Origin: Riemerella columbipharyngis
GTDB taxonomy: Bacteria; Bacteroidota; Bacteroidia; Flavobacteriales; Weeksellaceae
Length of the DNA stretch: 64,000 nt
Assembly (NCBI RefSeq): GCF_900101995.1
Contig: NZ_FNAS01000001.1
Location: 1 to 64,000 of the forward strand
Direction: 5' to 3'
In this document: in pieces, positions 46,698-56,260 of the stretch
How positions within the stretch are numbered: the first letter of the stretch is position 1
How the letters are laid out: each line of letters opens with the position of its first letter
Made by a program: the position numbers and the translations under genes
The notes under the pieces: generated by a model
Told to the model about the DNA's origin: nothing
Databases searched by the model: none
The model's input: only the letters and a program-made list of their open reading frames with translations

Positions 46698-47015
46698 ATG
46701 AAATTGAAAAGTATTTTAGTATTGATTATCTTTTTAAACTTTATAGCTTTACCTAGTATTGCTAAGGTTTTTCATTGGGATATTCCGGTACTGAATACTG
46801 GCGTTTCTGAAGAAGAAAACTCTTCTTCTGTTTCTTTCTCGTTTTCGGAAAAAGTACTGCCCGAGATGGTGAGTGTCAAAGACTTGTTCAGTGTTCTTGA
46901 ACTTTCTTTACCTAAGTTTATTTTCTATAAAGAGGCTGCTCATCTGTCTCCGATACTTTCTATTACTTCGCCTCCTCCGGAGTTTTATATTACTCATATT
47001 ATTTTTTCTTTTTAG
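46698..47015 (+). CDS. Small exported protein of unknown function
   Basis: A 105-residue protein with an N-terminal signal peptide or anchor (MKLKSILVLIIFLNFIALPS), a Ser/Glu-rich middle and a hydrophobic end with a SPPPEFYIT segment. It lies between carbonic anhydrase and the SulP transporter, 13 bases after the former. I do not recognise a family. The context suggests a helper of bicarbonate or anion uptake, but nothing in the sequence shows it. Confidence 0.6.
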   Translation: MKLKSILVLIIFLNFIALPSIAKVFHWDIPVLNTGVSEEENSSSVSFSFSEKVLPEMVSVKDLFSVLELSLPKFIFYKEAAHLSPILSITSPPPEFYITHIIFSF

Positions 47016-47073
47016 ACTTTTTTAGAAAGTCTGGAATGCCTTTATTATTATCTTATTTTTTATAAATTTTAAA

Positions 47074-48678
47074 ATGAAAAAAACATCTTTTATAAAAGAG
47101 GTTAAAGAAAATTTACCCTCTGGTCTTGTCGTATTTTTGGTTGCACTTCCGTTGTGCTTAGGTATTGCATTGGCATCAGGAGCACCTCCGCTTTCTGGTG
47201 TTATTTCGGGTATTGTAGGAGGGATTGTGATAGGTATTTTGAGTAATTCTCATATTTCTGTTTCGGGACCTGCAGCGGGATTGGCTGCTATAGTATTGGC
47301 TGCTATTACAGAGTTGGGATCTTTTGAATTGTTTTTGTGTGCAGGGATTATTGCCGGAGTCATTCAGCTTGTTTTGGGCTTTCTTAGATCGGGAAGTATC
47401 TCAAACTATTTTCCCAATAATGTTATTGAAGGAATGCTGGCAGGGATAGGTATTATTATATTTCTTAAACAAATACCTCATGCTTTGGGCTATGATAAAG
47501 ATTATGAGGGGAATTTGTCATTATTTGAAACAGGATATAATATTGAGTCCGTGATCAACTATATTCAGAATTTACCAACGACTATCCATTTAGGAGCCAT
47601 TATTATTACATTAGTCTCAATTGTAATATTGTTGCTGTGGGAACGAGTGGAGCCTCTTAAAAGACTTAAAATGCTGCCCGGAGCATTAGTGGCTGTATTG
47701 TCTGGTATTTTAATCAATGAAATGTTCGTGAGGATGGGAAGCTCTTTGGCAATACAATCGGAGCATCTCGTGAAATTGCCTATCCCTAAGTCTTTTGAAG
47801 ATTTGAGGGGTATGGTTGTTACACCGGATTTTGCAGGATTTGCCAATTCAAAGATATGGATTTTGGGTGTTACGATTGCTATCGTAGCGTCTATTGAAAC
47901 GCTGCTTTGTATAGAGGCAGCGGATAGGCTGGATATCCATAGGCGTATTACGGATACGAACTTAGAGCTAAGAGTACAAGGGATTGGGAATATTGTCAGT
48001 GCATTTATAGGAGGGCTGCCTATGACATCGGTTGTTGTTCGTTCTTCTGCGAATGCTAATGCCGGAGCAACTTCCAAATTGTCGACTGTTATACATGGTA
48101 TATTATTATTGGTTTGCGTTGTTACCATACCTATGCTACTGAATAAAATTCCTTTAGCGACATTAGCTGCGGTATTGTTATTGGTAGGGTATAAATTGGC
48201 AGAGCCTTCTAAGTTTAAGCATTTTTGGGAAAAAGGGAAGTATCAGTTTATTCCGTTTGTCGTTACCGCATTTGCTGTTGTAGCTACGGATTTATTAAAA
48301 GGAGTAGGTGTAGGTTTGGCTATTTCTATTTTCTATATTCTTCAAGGGAATATGAAACGAGCTTACTACTACAGTAGAGAAGAATTAGGCGAAGCAGATG
48401 AGATTACCATAAAGCTTTCAGAAGAAGTATCTTTTCTAAACAAAGCTGCAATAAAGAAGACACTCAAAAATATAACACCTAATTCTAAAGTGATTATAGA
48501 TGCTCGTAATACAGCATATATTACTGTAGATGTGGTAGAGCTAATACAAGATTTTACCAACGTAAGAGCGAAAGAGGATAATATTACCGTAGAGCTTCTA
48601 GGCTTTAAGACCTCTTACCAAGAATATGCAGAGGACCAACACTCTCATATTTCAATAGATCATAAAAAAGCAATGTAA
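47074..48678 (+). CDS. SulP family anion transporter with STAS domain
   Basis: A 534-residue SLC26/SulP transporter with ten or more helices in the first 420 residues (FLVALPLCLGIALASGAPP and SVSGPAAGLAAIV are the family segments) and a C-terminal cytoplasmic STAS domain (about 435-520). Related proteins carry bicarbonate (BicA type) or sulfate; the adjacent carbonic anhydrase favours bicarbonate here. Ends with a strong terminator. Confidence 0.9.
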   Translation: MKKTSFIKEVKENLPSGLVVFLVALPLCLGIALASGAPPLSGVISGIVGGIVIGILSNSHISVSGPAAGLAAIVLAAITELGSFELFLCAGIIAGVIQLVLGFLRSGSISNYFPNNVIEGMLAGIGIIIFLKQIPHALGYDKDYEGNLSLFETGYNIESVINYIQNLPTTIHLGAIIITLVSIVILLLWERVEPLKRLKMLPGALVAVLSGILINEMFVRMGSSLAIQSEHLVKLPIPKSFEDLRGMVVTPDFAGFANSKIWILGVTIAIVASIETLLCIEAADRLDIHRRITDTNLELRVQGIGNIVSAFIGGLPMTSVVVRSSANANAGATSKLSTVIHGILLLVCVVTIPMLLNKIPLATLAAVLLLVGYKLAEPSKFKHFWEKGKYQFIPFVVTAFAVVATDLLKGVGVGLAISIFYILQGNMKRAYYYSREELGEADEITIKLSEEVSFLNKAAIKKTLKNITPNSKVIIDARNTAYITVDVVELIQDFTNVRAKEDNITVELLGFKTSYQEYAEDQHSHISIDHKKAM

Positions 48679-48686
48679 CAGAAAAA

Positions 48687-48718
48687 CTGCCTCGTATAGT
48701 AAGCGAGGCAGTTTTTTT
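48687..48718 (+). terminator. Terminator of the carbonic anhydrase / SulP unit
   Basis: A perfect 8-bp stem CTGCCTCG (48687-48694) / CGAGGCAG (48704-48711) followed by seven T. Confidence 0.93.
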
Positions 48719-48789
48719 ATGATTTTCAAAATTTTAATCCATAGAATTATCTTATCTTTGCTTTGACTTAGAAACAATCTTAAACAAAA

Positions 48790-49749
48790 ATGAATAAAAA
48801 CCAGCTTCTTAATATTGCAAAGACAGCCATTGATACAGAGATTTCAGAGTTGGAGCATCTCAAAAACCGTATAGATGATTCTTTCTTAAAGGCTTTAGAC
48901 ATTATTCGGGCAGCCAAAGGAAAACTCATTGTAACGGGAATAGGAAAATCTGCTCATATAGCTAATAAAATGGTGGCAACCTTTAATTCTACAGGTACGC
49001 CTTCTCAGTTTTTACACGCTGCGGAGGCTATACACGGTGATTTGGGAATGATACAGAGAGAGGATGTCGTCTTATGCATTTCTAATTCCGGAAACTCTCC
49101 GGAGATTGTGAGCCTTGCTCCATACCTTAGAGAATATTCTTCGGCCCTTATAGCGATGACAGGGAATGCGAAATCTAAACTGGCAGAAAATGCAGATTTG
49201 GTATTGGATACTCGTGTGGAAAAAGAGGCGTGTCCAAACCAACTTGCACCTACCAGCTCCACTACCGTCCAGATGGTACTTGGAGATGCTATGGCGGTGG
49301 CACTTATGGAGATGAATGGCTTTAGAGATAGAGATTTTGCAAGGTTTCATCCTGGTGGTAGTTTGGGGAAAAACCTTATGGCAAGAGTAGAACAATTCTT
49401 ATCTTCCCAAAAACCACAAGTTTCAGAAAATGCGAAAATCAGAGAAATTATCATTTCGGTGAGTGCGTCTAAACACGGCGTAACGGTAGTAACGGATAAT
49501 GACGAGATAAAGGGCATCATCACCGATGGAGATTTGCGTAGAATGCTGATGAAAGAGGCAGATGTGTCGATGGTGGCAGCAAAGGATATTATGAGCAGCA
49601 ATCCTAAATGTATCGATAAAAACGCATTGGCAAAAGAAGCTATGCTTATACTGAAAGAAAATAATATCGGACAGCTGGTAGTAACAGATGCCGGAAAATA
49701 CTACGGGATCATAGATTTACACAAACTTTTAGATGAAGGAATAAATTAA
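48790..49749 (+). CDS. kdsD: Arabinose-5-phosphate isomerase (KpsF/GutQ family)
   Basis: A 319-residue protein with an N-terminal SIS sugar-isomerase domain (about 30-180; VTGIGKSAHIANKM, SNSGNSPEI and the PTSSTT phosphate loop) and two C-terminal CBS domains (from about 205). It converts ribulose-5-phosphate to arabinose-5-phosphate, the first step of Kdo synthesis for LPS. A TATCTTTG box at 48753-48760 is its probable -7 element. tatC follows eight bases later, so the two share a transcript. Confidence 0.93.
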   Translation: MNKNQLLNIAKTAIDTEISELEHLKNRIDDSFLKALDIIRAAKGKLIVTGIGKSAHIANKMVATFNSTGTPSQFLHAAEAIHGDLGMIQREDVVLCISNSGNSPEIVSLAPYLREYSSALIAMTGNAKSKLAENADLVLDTRVEKEACPNQLAPTSSTTVQMVLGDAMAVALMEMNGFRDRDFARFHPGGSLGKNLMARVEQFLSSQKPQVSENAKIREIIISVSASKHGVTVVTDNDEIKGIITDGDLRRMLMKEADVSMVAAKDIMSSNPKCIDKNALAKEAMLILKENNIGQLVVTDAGKYYGIIDLHKLLDEGIN

Positions 49750-49757
49750 AAAATAAA

Positions 49758-50600
49758 ATGCCAGAGACAGAAGACAAAGAAATGTCCTTTATTGGACATA
49801 TAGGAGAGCTTAGAGCTCATTTAGTGAGGTCTATTATTGCTATTGTGATAGTGGCGTTTGTCATAGGGTTTAATATCAACTGGGTGATGGACGCCATAGT
49901 CTTTGGACCTACCCGTCCGGATTTTGTTACATTTCGGCTGGTGAATGCTTTATCTCAATACTTTGTGGGATCTGACGCTGTTAATATGCCTAAGGAGTTC
50001 CCTATTCAGGTGCGGGAGATGTTTGGGCAGTTTAATATGATGATGGCTGTATCTATTGTAGGCGGGATAATTTTGGCATTCCCTTATATCGTTTGGGAGA
50101 TCTGGAAATTCATTAGCCCTGCACTTAGAGAAAATGAAAGAAAAAATTCATTGTTTATTATTAATGGTACTTGGGTATTGTTTGTTTTAGGGGCTCTTTC
50201 AGGGTATTATTTGGTAATGCCTTTTGTGATTAATTTTGGTTACTTTTTCAGTATATCGTCTGTTGTGAGGGTGGATATAGATTTGGTTAATTATATATCG
50301 CTTTTGTTGCAGGTGGTGGTGGGGATGGCATTGATATTCCTTTTTCCGATGGTTATTTACATTCTTACTTCTTTGGGATTGGTGACTCCTAAATTCCTCA
50401 GGAAATACCGCAGGCATTCTGTTGTATTGATATTGGTGGTTGCCGCAGCCATTACCCCTGCCGATATTATCAGTATGATTGCTGCAGCACTGCCATTGCT
50501 TTTGCTTTATGAAGTTTGTATCATTATGTCGTCGGTTGTTTATAAGAAAATGCAAAAATCATTGAAGGTAAATACACCTGATAAAAACCATCAAAAATAA
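49758..50600 (+). CDS. tatC: Twin-arginine translocase subunit TatC
   Basis: A 280-residue TatC with six membrane helices. The cytoplasmic N-terminus MSFIGHIGELRAHLVRS carries the conserved HL(x)ELR element that reads the twin-arginine signal; the FPYIVWEIWKFISPAL loop and the LGLVTPKFLRKYRR segment are also characteristic. It docks folded proteins for export across the inner membrane. Co-transcribed with kdsD; tatA/tatB are not in the window. Confidence 0.93.
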   Translation: MPETEDKEMSFIGHIGELRAHLVRSIIAIVIVAFVIGFNINWVMDAIVFGPTRPDFVTFRLVNALSQYFVGSDAVNMPKEFPIQVREMFGQFNMMMAVSIVGGIILAFPYIVWEIWKFISPALRENERKNSLFIINGTWVLFVLGALSGYYLVMPFVINFGYFFSISSVVRVDIDLVNYISLLLQVVVGMALIFLFPMVIYILTSLGLVTPKFLRKYRRHSVVLILVVAAAITPADIISMIAAALPLLLLYEVCIIMSSVVYKKMQKSLKVNTPDKNHQK

Positions 50601-50637
50601 GCGTTTTTAGTCAGTAGTGTTTTTATGCAAAATATTA

Positions 50638-50669
50638 TTATATCTGAAAAAAATTATATCTGAAAAAAA
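50638..50669 (+). repeat. Perfect 16-bp tandem duplication upstream of the M1 peptidase
   Basis: TTATATCTGAAAAAAA occurs twice head to tail (50638-50653 and 50654-50669), ending 14 bases before the ATG of the peptidase. Probably a replication-slippage duplication in the leader. Confidence 0.85.
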
Positions 50670-50683
50670 GATTGGTTTTTACT

Positions 50684-52312
50684 ATGAGGAGTGTTTTGAT
50701 TCTATTTTTGATAATGCCTTTTTGGGGGGTGGCTCAGCATTTTACTAAGCAGGATACCCTGAGGGGCTCGGATACAGCATTCCGAAACTTTTGGGATGTC
50801 AAGAAATATGAGCTAACAGTAGAGCCAGATGCAGTGACTAAAAGCGTAAAAGGGCATAACAAGATTTTTTTTGAAATTACCAAGGATGTAGAAAATCCTA
50901 CTTTTCAGATAGACCTTAGGCAGCCTATGGCTTATCATAATTTCAAAGCTAAATTCAAATATACAGAAGTAAAACGAGACGGCGATTTTATATTCATTAA
51001 AACCAAACAACATTTTCGGAAAGGGCAGTATCTGAGTATGGAAATGGATTACGACGGCTGCCCTCAGATTGCCGAAAATACCCCTTGGGACGGTGGTTGG
51101 GTGTTTGCAAAAGATGGTAAAGGACGCCCATGGATGAGTGTGGCTCAGGAGGACAAAGGGCTTAGCCTCTGGTTGCCGTGCAAAGATATATGGCGTGACG
51201 AGCCGGAGAACGGAATAACAATGACGGTGATTACCCCAAAAGATATGGTGGGGATTGGGAACGGTCGTCTGATTTCCACGAAGTCCTTGGGCAACAAAAA
51301 ACACTACAAATGGCGTGTGATAAATCCTATTAACGATTATTCTATCGTGCCAAGTGTAGGGTATTATGCCCATTTTTCAGATGTATTCAATGGAGAAAAA
51401 GGAAAACTTAATCTTGATTATTGGGTGCTGGACTACAATTTAGAAAAAGCCCGAAAGCAATTCAAGCAGGTCAATTCTATGCTGGAAGCCTTTGAATATT
51501 GGTTTGGAGCGTATCCTTTTTACGAAGATTCTTATAAAGTGGTAGATGAACCTTATCTCGGAATGGAGCATCAGAGCAATATCGCCTATGGCAATGGCTA
51601 CCAAAACGGCTATGCGGGCAAAGACTGGTCCGATAGCGGCGTGGGGCTCAAGTGGGATTTCATCATCGTCCACGAGTCTGGGCACGAATGGTTTGCGAAT
51701 AATATCACAGCTAAAGACCGTGCAGATATGTGGATTCACGAGAGTTTTACCTGTTACAGCGAAACCCTTTTTACGCAGTATGTTTTTGGCAAGGCAGAGG
51801 CAGAAAAGTACATTATAGGCATCCGAAAAAATATCCAAAACGATAAACCTATTATCGGGCATTATGGAGTGGACAACGAAGGGAGTGGTGATATGTATTG
51901 GAAAGGAGCAAGTATGGTGCATACCATCAGAACGGTTATTAATGACGATAATAAATTTAGAACCATCCTAAGAGGGTTAAACAAAACATTTTATCATAAA
52001 ACAGTAACTTCCGATGAGGTAGAAAGTTATATCAATGAGCATTCGGGGATAGATTTTAGCACAGTGTTTAGGCAGTATCTTACCACGACAAAAGTTCCTA
52101 TTTTAGAATACCAACAAAACAGCAATGTATTAAGATACCGATGGCGAGATGTAGTGAAAGGATTTGACTTGCCATTAAGGATCAATGACGGTGCAGAGGT
52201 TATTATTCCGGCAGAGCAATGGCAAGAGACCACCCTCAAATCATCGACACCGGTAAACTTTGATATCAACTACTATGTACATTATCAAAAATTAGATTCA
52301 ATTCTTAGGTAA
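50684..52312 (+). CDS. M1 family zinc metallopeptidase
   Basis: A 542-residue exported aminopeptidase. Signal peptide MRSVLILFLIMPFWGVAQ, then the M1 N-terminal beta domain and the gluzincin catalytic domain with zinc ligands His330, His334 (HESGH) and Glu353 after 18 residues; the exopeptidase loop reads LGMEH at the position of GxMEN. It lacks the long C-terminal helical domain of PepN, as do many Bacteroidota periplasmic M1 enzymes. The ATG at 50684 is preferred over one four codons upstream because of the signal peptide. Confidence 0.92.
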   Translation: MRSVLILFLIMPFWGVAQHFTKQDTLRGSDTAFRNFWDVKKYELTVEPDAVTKSVKGHNKIFFEITKDVENPTFQIDLRQPMAYHNFKAKFKYTEVKRDGDFIFIKTKQHFRKGQYLSMEMDYDGCPQIAENTPWDGGWVFAKDGKGRPWMSVAQEDKGLSLWLPCKDIWRDEPENGITMTVITPKDMVGIGNGRLISTKSLGNKKHYKWRVINPINDYSIVPSVGYYAHFSDVFNGEKGKLNLDYWVLDYNLEKARKQFKQVNSMLEAFEYWFGAYPFYEDSYKVVDEPYLGMEHQSNIAYGNGYQNGYAGKDWSDSGVGLKWDFIIVHESGHEWFANNITAKDRADMWIHESFTCYSETLFTQYVFGKAEAEKYIIGIRKNIQNDKPIIGHYGVDNEGSGDMYWKGASMVHTIRTVINDDNKFRTILRGLNKTFYHKTVTSDEVESYINEHSGIDFSTVFRQYLTTTKVPILEYQQNSNVLRYRWRDVVKGFDLPLRINDGAEVIIPAEQWQETTLKSSTPVNFDINYYVHYQKLDSILR

Positions 52313-52317
52313 GGAGC

Positions 52318-52905
52318 TTAAAAAGGTATTTCGTCGCTCCTTCTATCTATCTCTAATTTTAGACGATGGGCGGTATCAAAGTCTTCTTTTTCCACCGCTT
52401 CTGCTAATTGTCTTTCCAGTTCTGCTAAAGAAAATTGAGGCTCTCTGTGGTTATCTTCTTCGTGTTCAGGCGTATTAGGGGTTGCAAAATCCAGAAGAAT
52501 TCCAGCACTTTCCAGCACTTCAGAAGTGGTATATATAGGGACTTTAAAGCGGACAGCAAGTGCTATGGCATCAGAGGTGCGAGCATCTAAAACAAGTGCC
52601 TCTTCGGTTGTTTTGTTTCTGAAATTGATATTAGAGAAGAATACTCCGTCTATTATTTTGTAAATCAAAACAGACTCTATCTGAAACTCTGCAGCAGAGA
52701 TAAAAGAGGCAAATAAATCGTGGGTAAGAGGTCTGTCGGGCTTCAAATCGTTTTCCAATCCCAAGGAAATAGCTTGAGCTTCGAAGCTACCGATGACTAC
52801 CGGAAGCTTGATAGTAGAATTTTCTTCCTCTAAAAGCAAGGCGTAAGCACCATTCTGCGATTGGCTGTAGGTGATGCCCTTTACGATCAATTTTTTATAA
52901 TTCAT
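52318..52905 (-). CDS. Bifunctional nuclease family protein with UVR domain
   Basis: A 195-residue protein: the DUF151 / bifunctional nuclease domain (about 1-135, with LPVVIGSFEAQAISLGLE and LDARTSDAIALAVRFKVPIY) and a C-terminal UVR-like helical pair (about 155-190, LERQLAEAVEKEDFDTAHRL). This combination is normal in Bacteroidota. Plant and Thermotoga relatives show RNase/DNase activity; the bacterial role is not settled. Convergent with the M1 peptidase, five bases apart. Confidence 0.9.
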   Translation of the reverse strand: MNYKKLIVKGITYSQSQNGAYALLLEEENSTIKLPVVIGSFEAQAISLGLENDLKPDRPLTHDLFASFISAAEFQIESVLIYKIIDGVFFSNINFRNKTTEEALVLDARTSDAIALAVRFKVPIYTTSEVLESAGILLDFATPNTPEHEEDNHREPQFSLAELERQLAEAVEKEDFDTAHRLKLEIDRRSDEIPF

Positions 52906-53085
52906 AGCATCTACAAAGATAAGAAAAATGTTTTATAATGTGGATGTTCAACTTAAAAATATTACCGAAAAAGAAATTTTTGATAAGTGATTTCTAAGAT
53001 TATTCTGTGATAAAAAAAAATAAAAATTTTCATATTCTCGTGAAAATATGTATTTTCGCGAATTGATTTTAAATACTATAATTAA

Positions 53086-55212
53086 ATGGCAGTTTTAAGT
53101 GAAATAAGAAAAAGACCATGGATTCTTATGGGCGTTATCGCTTTAGCTCTTCTTGCATTCTTGATTAACCCATCGAGTTTACAGAAAGCATTTGGCACAA
53201 ATCCAAATATTTTAGGAAAGGTTAATGGCGATGAAATTACCAGAGACGAATTTAATCAGCAGCTTACAATGCTTCAAAATCAAGCTCAGAGTCAAGGGCA
53301 GCCTACTGCCGGTTTAGAAGAACAAGCGTGGCAAAGCCTTGTGCAGTCTAAACTTATCAAACAGCAATTTGATAAATTAGGGCTTAAAATGACGGATGAT
53401 TTCTTTTGGAATCAGATTCAGTACGATCCTATGTTTGCCCAAAACCCTCAGTATTTTGACGCAAAAGGAAACTTCAAGGTTACAGAGCTTAAAAAACAAA
53501 TAGAGCAGCTTAGAACAAGCGGCAAAGCCCAAGAGTACAACCAGTGGTTGAATATCAGAAAATCCATTGAATACAGGATAATGGCAAGGCAGGTATTGGG
53601 GAATGTCGTGGGTGCTATTACCACAAGCAAACCAGAGGCGAGTCTGTTGCTTAAAAATAGAGATCAAGTAGCAGATATTAGCTATGTGAAAATTGATTAT
53701 GCTGCCTATGCCCAAAAACATCCGGTAAAAGTAACGACCAAAGATCTGGCAGACTTTATAAAAAAGCATCCTATAGCATTCAAAACAGAGGCTGCAAGAA
53801 ACATAGCTGTTGCTTATTTTCCTGCCACACCAAGTGCTAATGATGATAGTCTTGCGCTTAAACAACTTAATCAATTATACAAAACTGACGAAGAAAACTT
53901 TACAAATACTAAAAATGACTCTTTGTTTGTGGAAATCAATTCTGAAGCACCTGTGAAATATCAATATGTTTCTATCCAAGATGTTCCGCAGGAAGCTCAG
54001 GAATTCGTTAAATCTGCAAGTGTAGGGCAATACTTCGGACCATATAAATCAGGAGAGAAATATTATGTAACTAAATTGGAAGGGAAAACAGAAGCTACGC
54101 TTCCAAAGCATATTTTAATCTCTTATGCAGGAACCGATGTGGCGAAGCAATACCCTTCTATCAAGAGAACTAAAGAACAAGCTAAAAAATTAGCAGATAG
54201 TATAGCTGCCGCAGTGAAAGCAGATCCTAATAAATTCAATGAATTTGTGGGGCTTTCCGCAGATGTTAATTCAGCCAGACAAGGCGGTCTTTTGCAGTGG
54301 GCTGTTGCCGGTCATAGCGGTATGGTAAAACCTTTTGCCGATTGGATAGACTCTAATCCTAAGGATGCAGTAGGTGTCGTGGAAACCCAGTTTGGTTACC
54401 ATATTATCGTTAATCAAAACAAAATGCCTGTTTATAAAATTGCCAACTTGGCAAAAGACATTACAGCATCTAAAAATACTCAGGATAAAATATATGCAGA
54501 TGCCAATAAATTTATCCAAAGTGTGCAAGGAAAAAGCTTTAATGATTTTTCTAATTTAGCTAAAAAAGGTAATTATATTTTCCTTAATCCAAAACAAGTT
54601 AATCGTTTTCAGGGAGCTATACCGGGATTAGGGACAGATAAAGACGATGCTGTTTTGGCTTGGGCGTTTGATAAGAAAACCAATAGAGGAGATACCAATA
54701 TATTCACTACAAGCGATGGGGGGTATATCGTAGCGTATCTTAATGGTAAACAGGAGGCAGGGCTTTCTGATCCCGAAACAGTAAGAGATAGAATAGAAGA
54801 TATTGTAAAAAATGAGATCATTGGAAAACAAATCAGTGAGCAGATAAAAAATGCAAAAGCAGGTTCATTAGAGAAGGTTGCATCGATGTTTGGTGTTACT
54901 GTTCAAGAAGGGCAAATCAATATACTGAATCCTTCTATAGGAAATGCGATGGAGCCTAAAGTTGCAGGTGCCGCATTTGGCATGGAAAAAGGACATTTGT
55001 CTATGCCGGTGGAAGGTAATACAGGGGTATTTGTTTTGGTAAGGAAAAATATTACTGAAAATAAACAGCCCGGAGATGTGGAACAAATCATACAGATGGT
55101 GAACCAACAAGGGGCACAGATGTTTAGCCAAAGCCTTATGAAGAGTTTAGAAAATAGTGCAGACATTAAAGATTACAGGATCGAAGTATTCAGTAATAAG
55201 GAACAAAACTAA
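53086..55212 (+). CDS. ppiD: PpiD-like periplasmic folding factor (SurA_N / parvulin)
   Basis: A 708-residue inner-membrane-anchored chaperone. An N-terminal anchor (RKRPWILMGVIALALLAFLI) precedes a SurA-like N domain (VNGDEITRDEFNQQL), a parvulin-type peptidyl-prolyl isomerase domain (about 340-450; ARQGGLLQWAVAG and VETQFGYHII) and a long C-terminal helical region. It assists folding of exported and outer-membrane proteins. Length and order match Bacteroidota PpiD proteins. Single gene with a terminator. Confidence 0.9.
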   Translation: MAVLSEIRKRPWILMGVIALALLAFLINPSSLQKAFGTNPNILGKVNGDEITRDEFNQQLTMLQNQAQSQGQPTAGLEEQAWQSLVQSKLIKQQFDKLGLKMTDDFFWNQIQYDPMFAQNPQYFDAKGNFKVTELKKQIEQLRTSGKAQEYNQWLNIRKSIEYRIMARQVLGNVVGAITTSKPEASLLLKNRDQVADISYVKIDYAAYAQKHPVKVTTKDLADFIKKHPIAFKTEAARNIAVAYFPATPSANDDSLALKQLNQLYKTDEENFTNTKNDSLFVEINSEAPVKYQYVSIQDVPQEAQEFVKSASVGQYFGPYKSGEKYYVTKLEGKTEATLPKHILISYAGTDVAKQYPSIKRTKEQAKKLADSIAAAVKADPNKFNEFVGLSADVNSARQGGLLQWAVAGHSGMVKPFADWIDSNPKDAVGVVETQFGYHIIVNQNKMPVYKIANLAKDITASKNTQDKIYADANKFIQSVQGKSFNDFSNLAKKGNYIFLNPKQVNRFQGAIPGLGTDKDDAVLAWAFDKKTNRGDTNIFTTSDGGYIVAYLNGKQEAGLSDPETVRDRIEDIVKNEIIGKQISEQIKNAKAGSLEKVASMFGVTVQEGQINILNPSIGNAMEPKVAGAAFGMEKGHLSMPVEGNTGVFVLVRKNITENKQPGDVEQIIQMVNQQGAQMFSQSLMKSLENSADIKDYRIEVFSNKEQN

Positions 55213-55241
55213 ATTTAGATTTGTTATAAATAGATAATAAG

Positions 55242-55265
55242 AGCGGCTAAATGGCCGCTTTTTTG
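55242..55265 (+). terminator. Terminator of ppiD
   Basis: AGCGGC (55242-55247) pairs with GCCGCT (55254-55259), followed by TTTTTT. Confidence 0.88.
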
Positions 55266-55293
55266 ATGTTGAAAATTAAAAATCTTATCTTTG
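55262..55293 (+). promoter_or_regulatory. Promoter of the MCE / Fe-S operon
   Basis: TTTG (55262-55265) and TATCTTTG (55286-55293) with a 20-base spacer, ending 17 bases before the ATG at 55311. The -33 box coincides with the T-run of the preceding terminator. Confidence 0.7.
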
Positions 55294-55310
55294 CTGAATA
55301 AATAAACACA

Positions 55311-56249
55311 ATGAAGTATTCTAAAGAATTAAAAGCAGGGCTTATCACTCTGTTAGCGATAGTAGGGTTTGGAGTTTTGTATCAATTTATGAAGGGGAAA
55401 AGTATTTTTACCACAGATGATGTCTATTATATAAAATATGATAATGTACAAGGGCTGGCTGTTTCAGATGCAGTCTCCATCAATGGTCTAAAAGTGGGGC
55501 AGGTAGACAAGATTATACCAATAACCAATAAAGATGGGCGTATTACCTTTGTCGCAAAAATATTGGTGGATAAAGAATTTAAATTTTCCAAAAATTCTAT
55601 AGCACAGATATTTGAACCCGGACTGATGTCGGGGAAAGAAATTAAAATCAATTTGGTCTATGATAACACAGAAGCAAAATCCGGAGATACTTTATCTGGA
55701 AATTATCAGGTTTCTACGATTAACAGCTTGTCTTCACAAGTGAAACCGGTAAAAGATCAATTAACCAGTGTTTTAGCAAAATTGGATTCTACTTTGGCAA
55801 GTACCAATAAAATAGTAGATGAGCAAAATAGACAAGAGATTAGGCTGTTGCTCAGTAATCTTAATAAAACGGTTGAGTCTTACCGACAAACTTCGGTGAA
55901 TGCCAATAATCTTTTGACGAAGAATGAACCAAAGATAGAAACAATGCTGGATAATGCCAATCAAGCTACGATGAGTGCAAAGGAAGCTTTGGATAAATAC
56001 GGAAAAGTGGCAGAGAGCGTAGATGTACAGAAACTTAATCAGACGATTGATAATCTTAATCAGACCTCGTCTAAATTAAATCAAATCATTTCTCAAGTCA
56101 ATTCCGGAGAGGGATCCTTAGGTAAATTGACAAAAGACGATCAACTTTATAACAACCTTAATAAAACTTCTGAAAATCTAAATTCATTAGTGAAAGATAT
56201 AAAAGAAAACCCTAAACGCTATCTTAATATATCTGTTTTTGGTAAATAA
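55311..56249 (+). CDS. MlaD/MCE family lipid-transport protein
   Basis: A 312-residue protein with one N-terminal membrane anchor (about 8-26), an MCE domain (about 35-115, with VQGLAVSDAVSINGLKVGQV) and a long helical C-terminus (about 130-300) rich in Asn, Leu and Lys. MCE proteins form ring- or tube-like conduits for phospholipids between the membranes. The permease/ATPase partners (MlaE/MlaF) are not here. Followed 11 bases later by the Fe-S protein gene. Confidence 0.88.
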   Translation: MKYSKELKAGLITLLAIVGFGVLYQFMKGKSIFTTDDVYYIKYDNVQGLAVSDAVSINGLKVGQVDKIIPITNKDGRITFVAKILVDKEFKFSKNSIAQIFEPGLMSGKEIKINLVYDNTEAKSGDTLSGNYQVSTINSLSSQVKPVKDQLTSVLAKLDSTLASTNKIVDEQNRQEIRLLLSNLNKTVESYRQTSVNANNLLTKNEPKIETMLDNANQATMSAKEALDKYGKVAESVDVQKLNQTIDNLNQTSSKLNQIISQVNSGEGSLGKLTKDDQLYNNLNKTSENLNSLVKDIKENPKRYLNISVFGK

Positions 56250-56260
56250 AATCTAAGAGG

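Noticed and set aside
47565-48128. 187-codon minus-strand frame inside the SulP gene
   Set aside because: Ser/Thr/Ile-rich antisense of membrane helices, a common artefact over transporter genes.
53030-53065. Possible operator (CATATT...AATATG) before ppiD
   Set aside because: Imperfect AT-rich inverted repeat that could arise by chance in such sequence.
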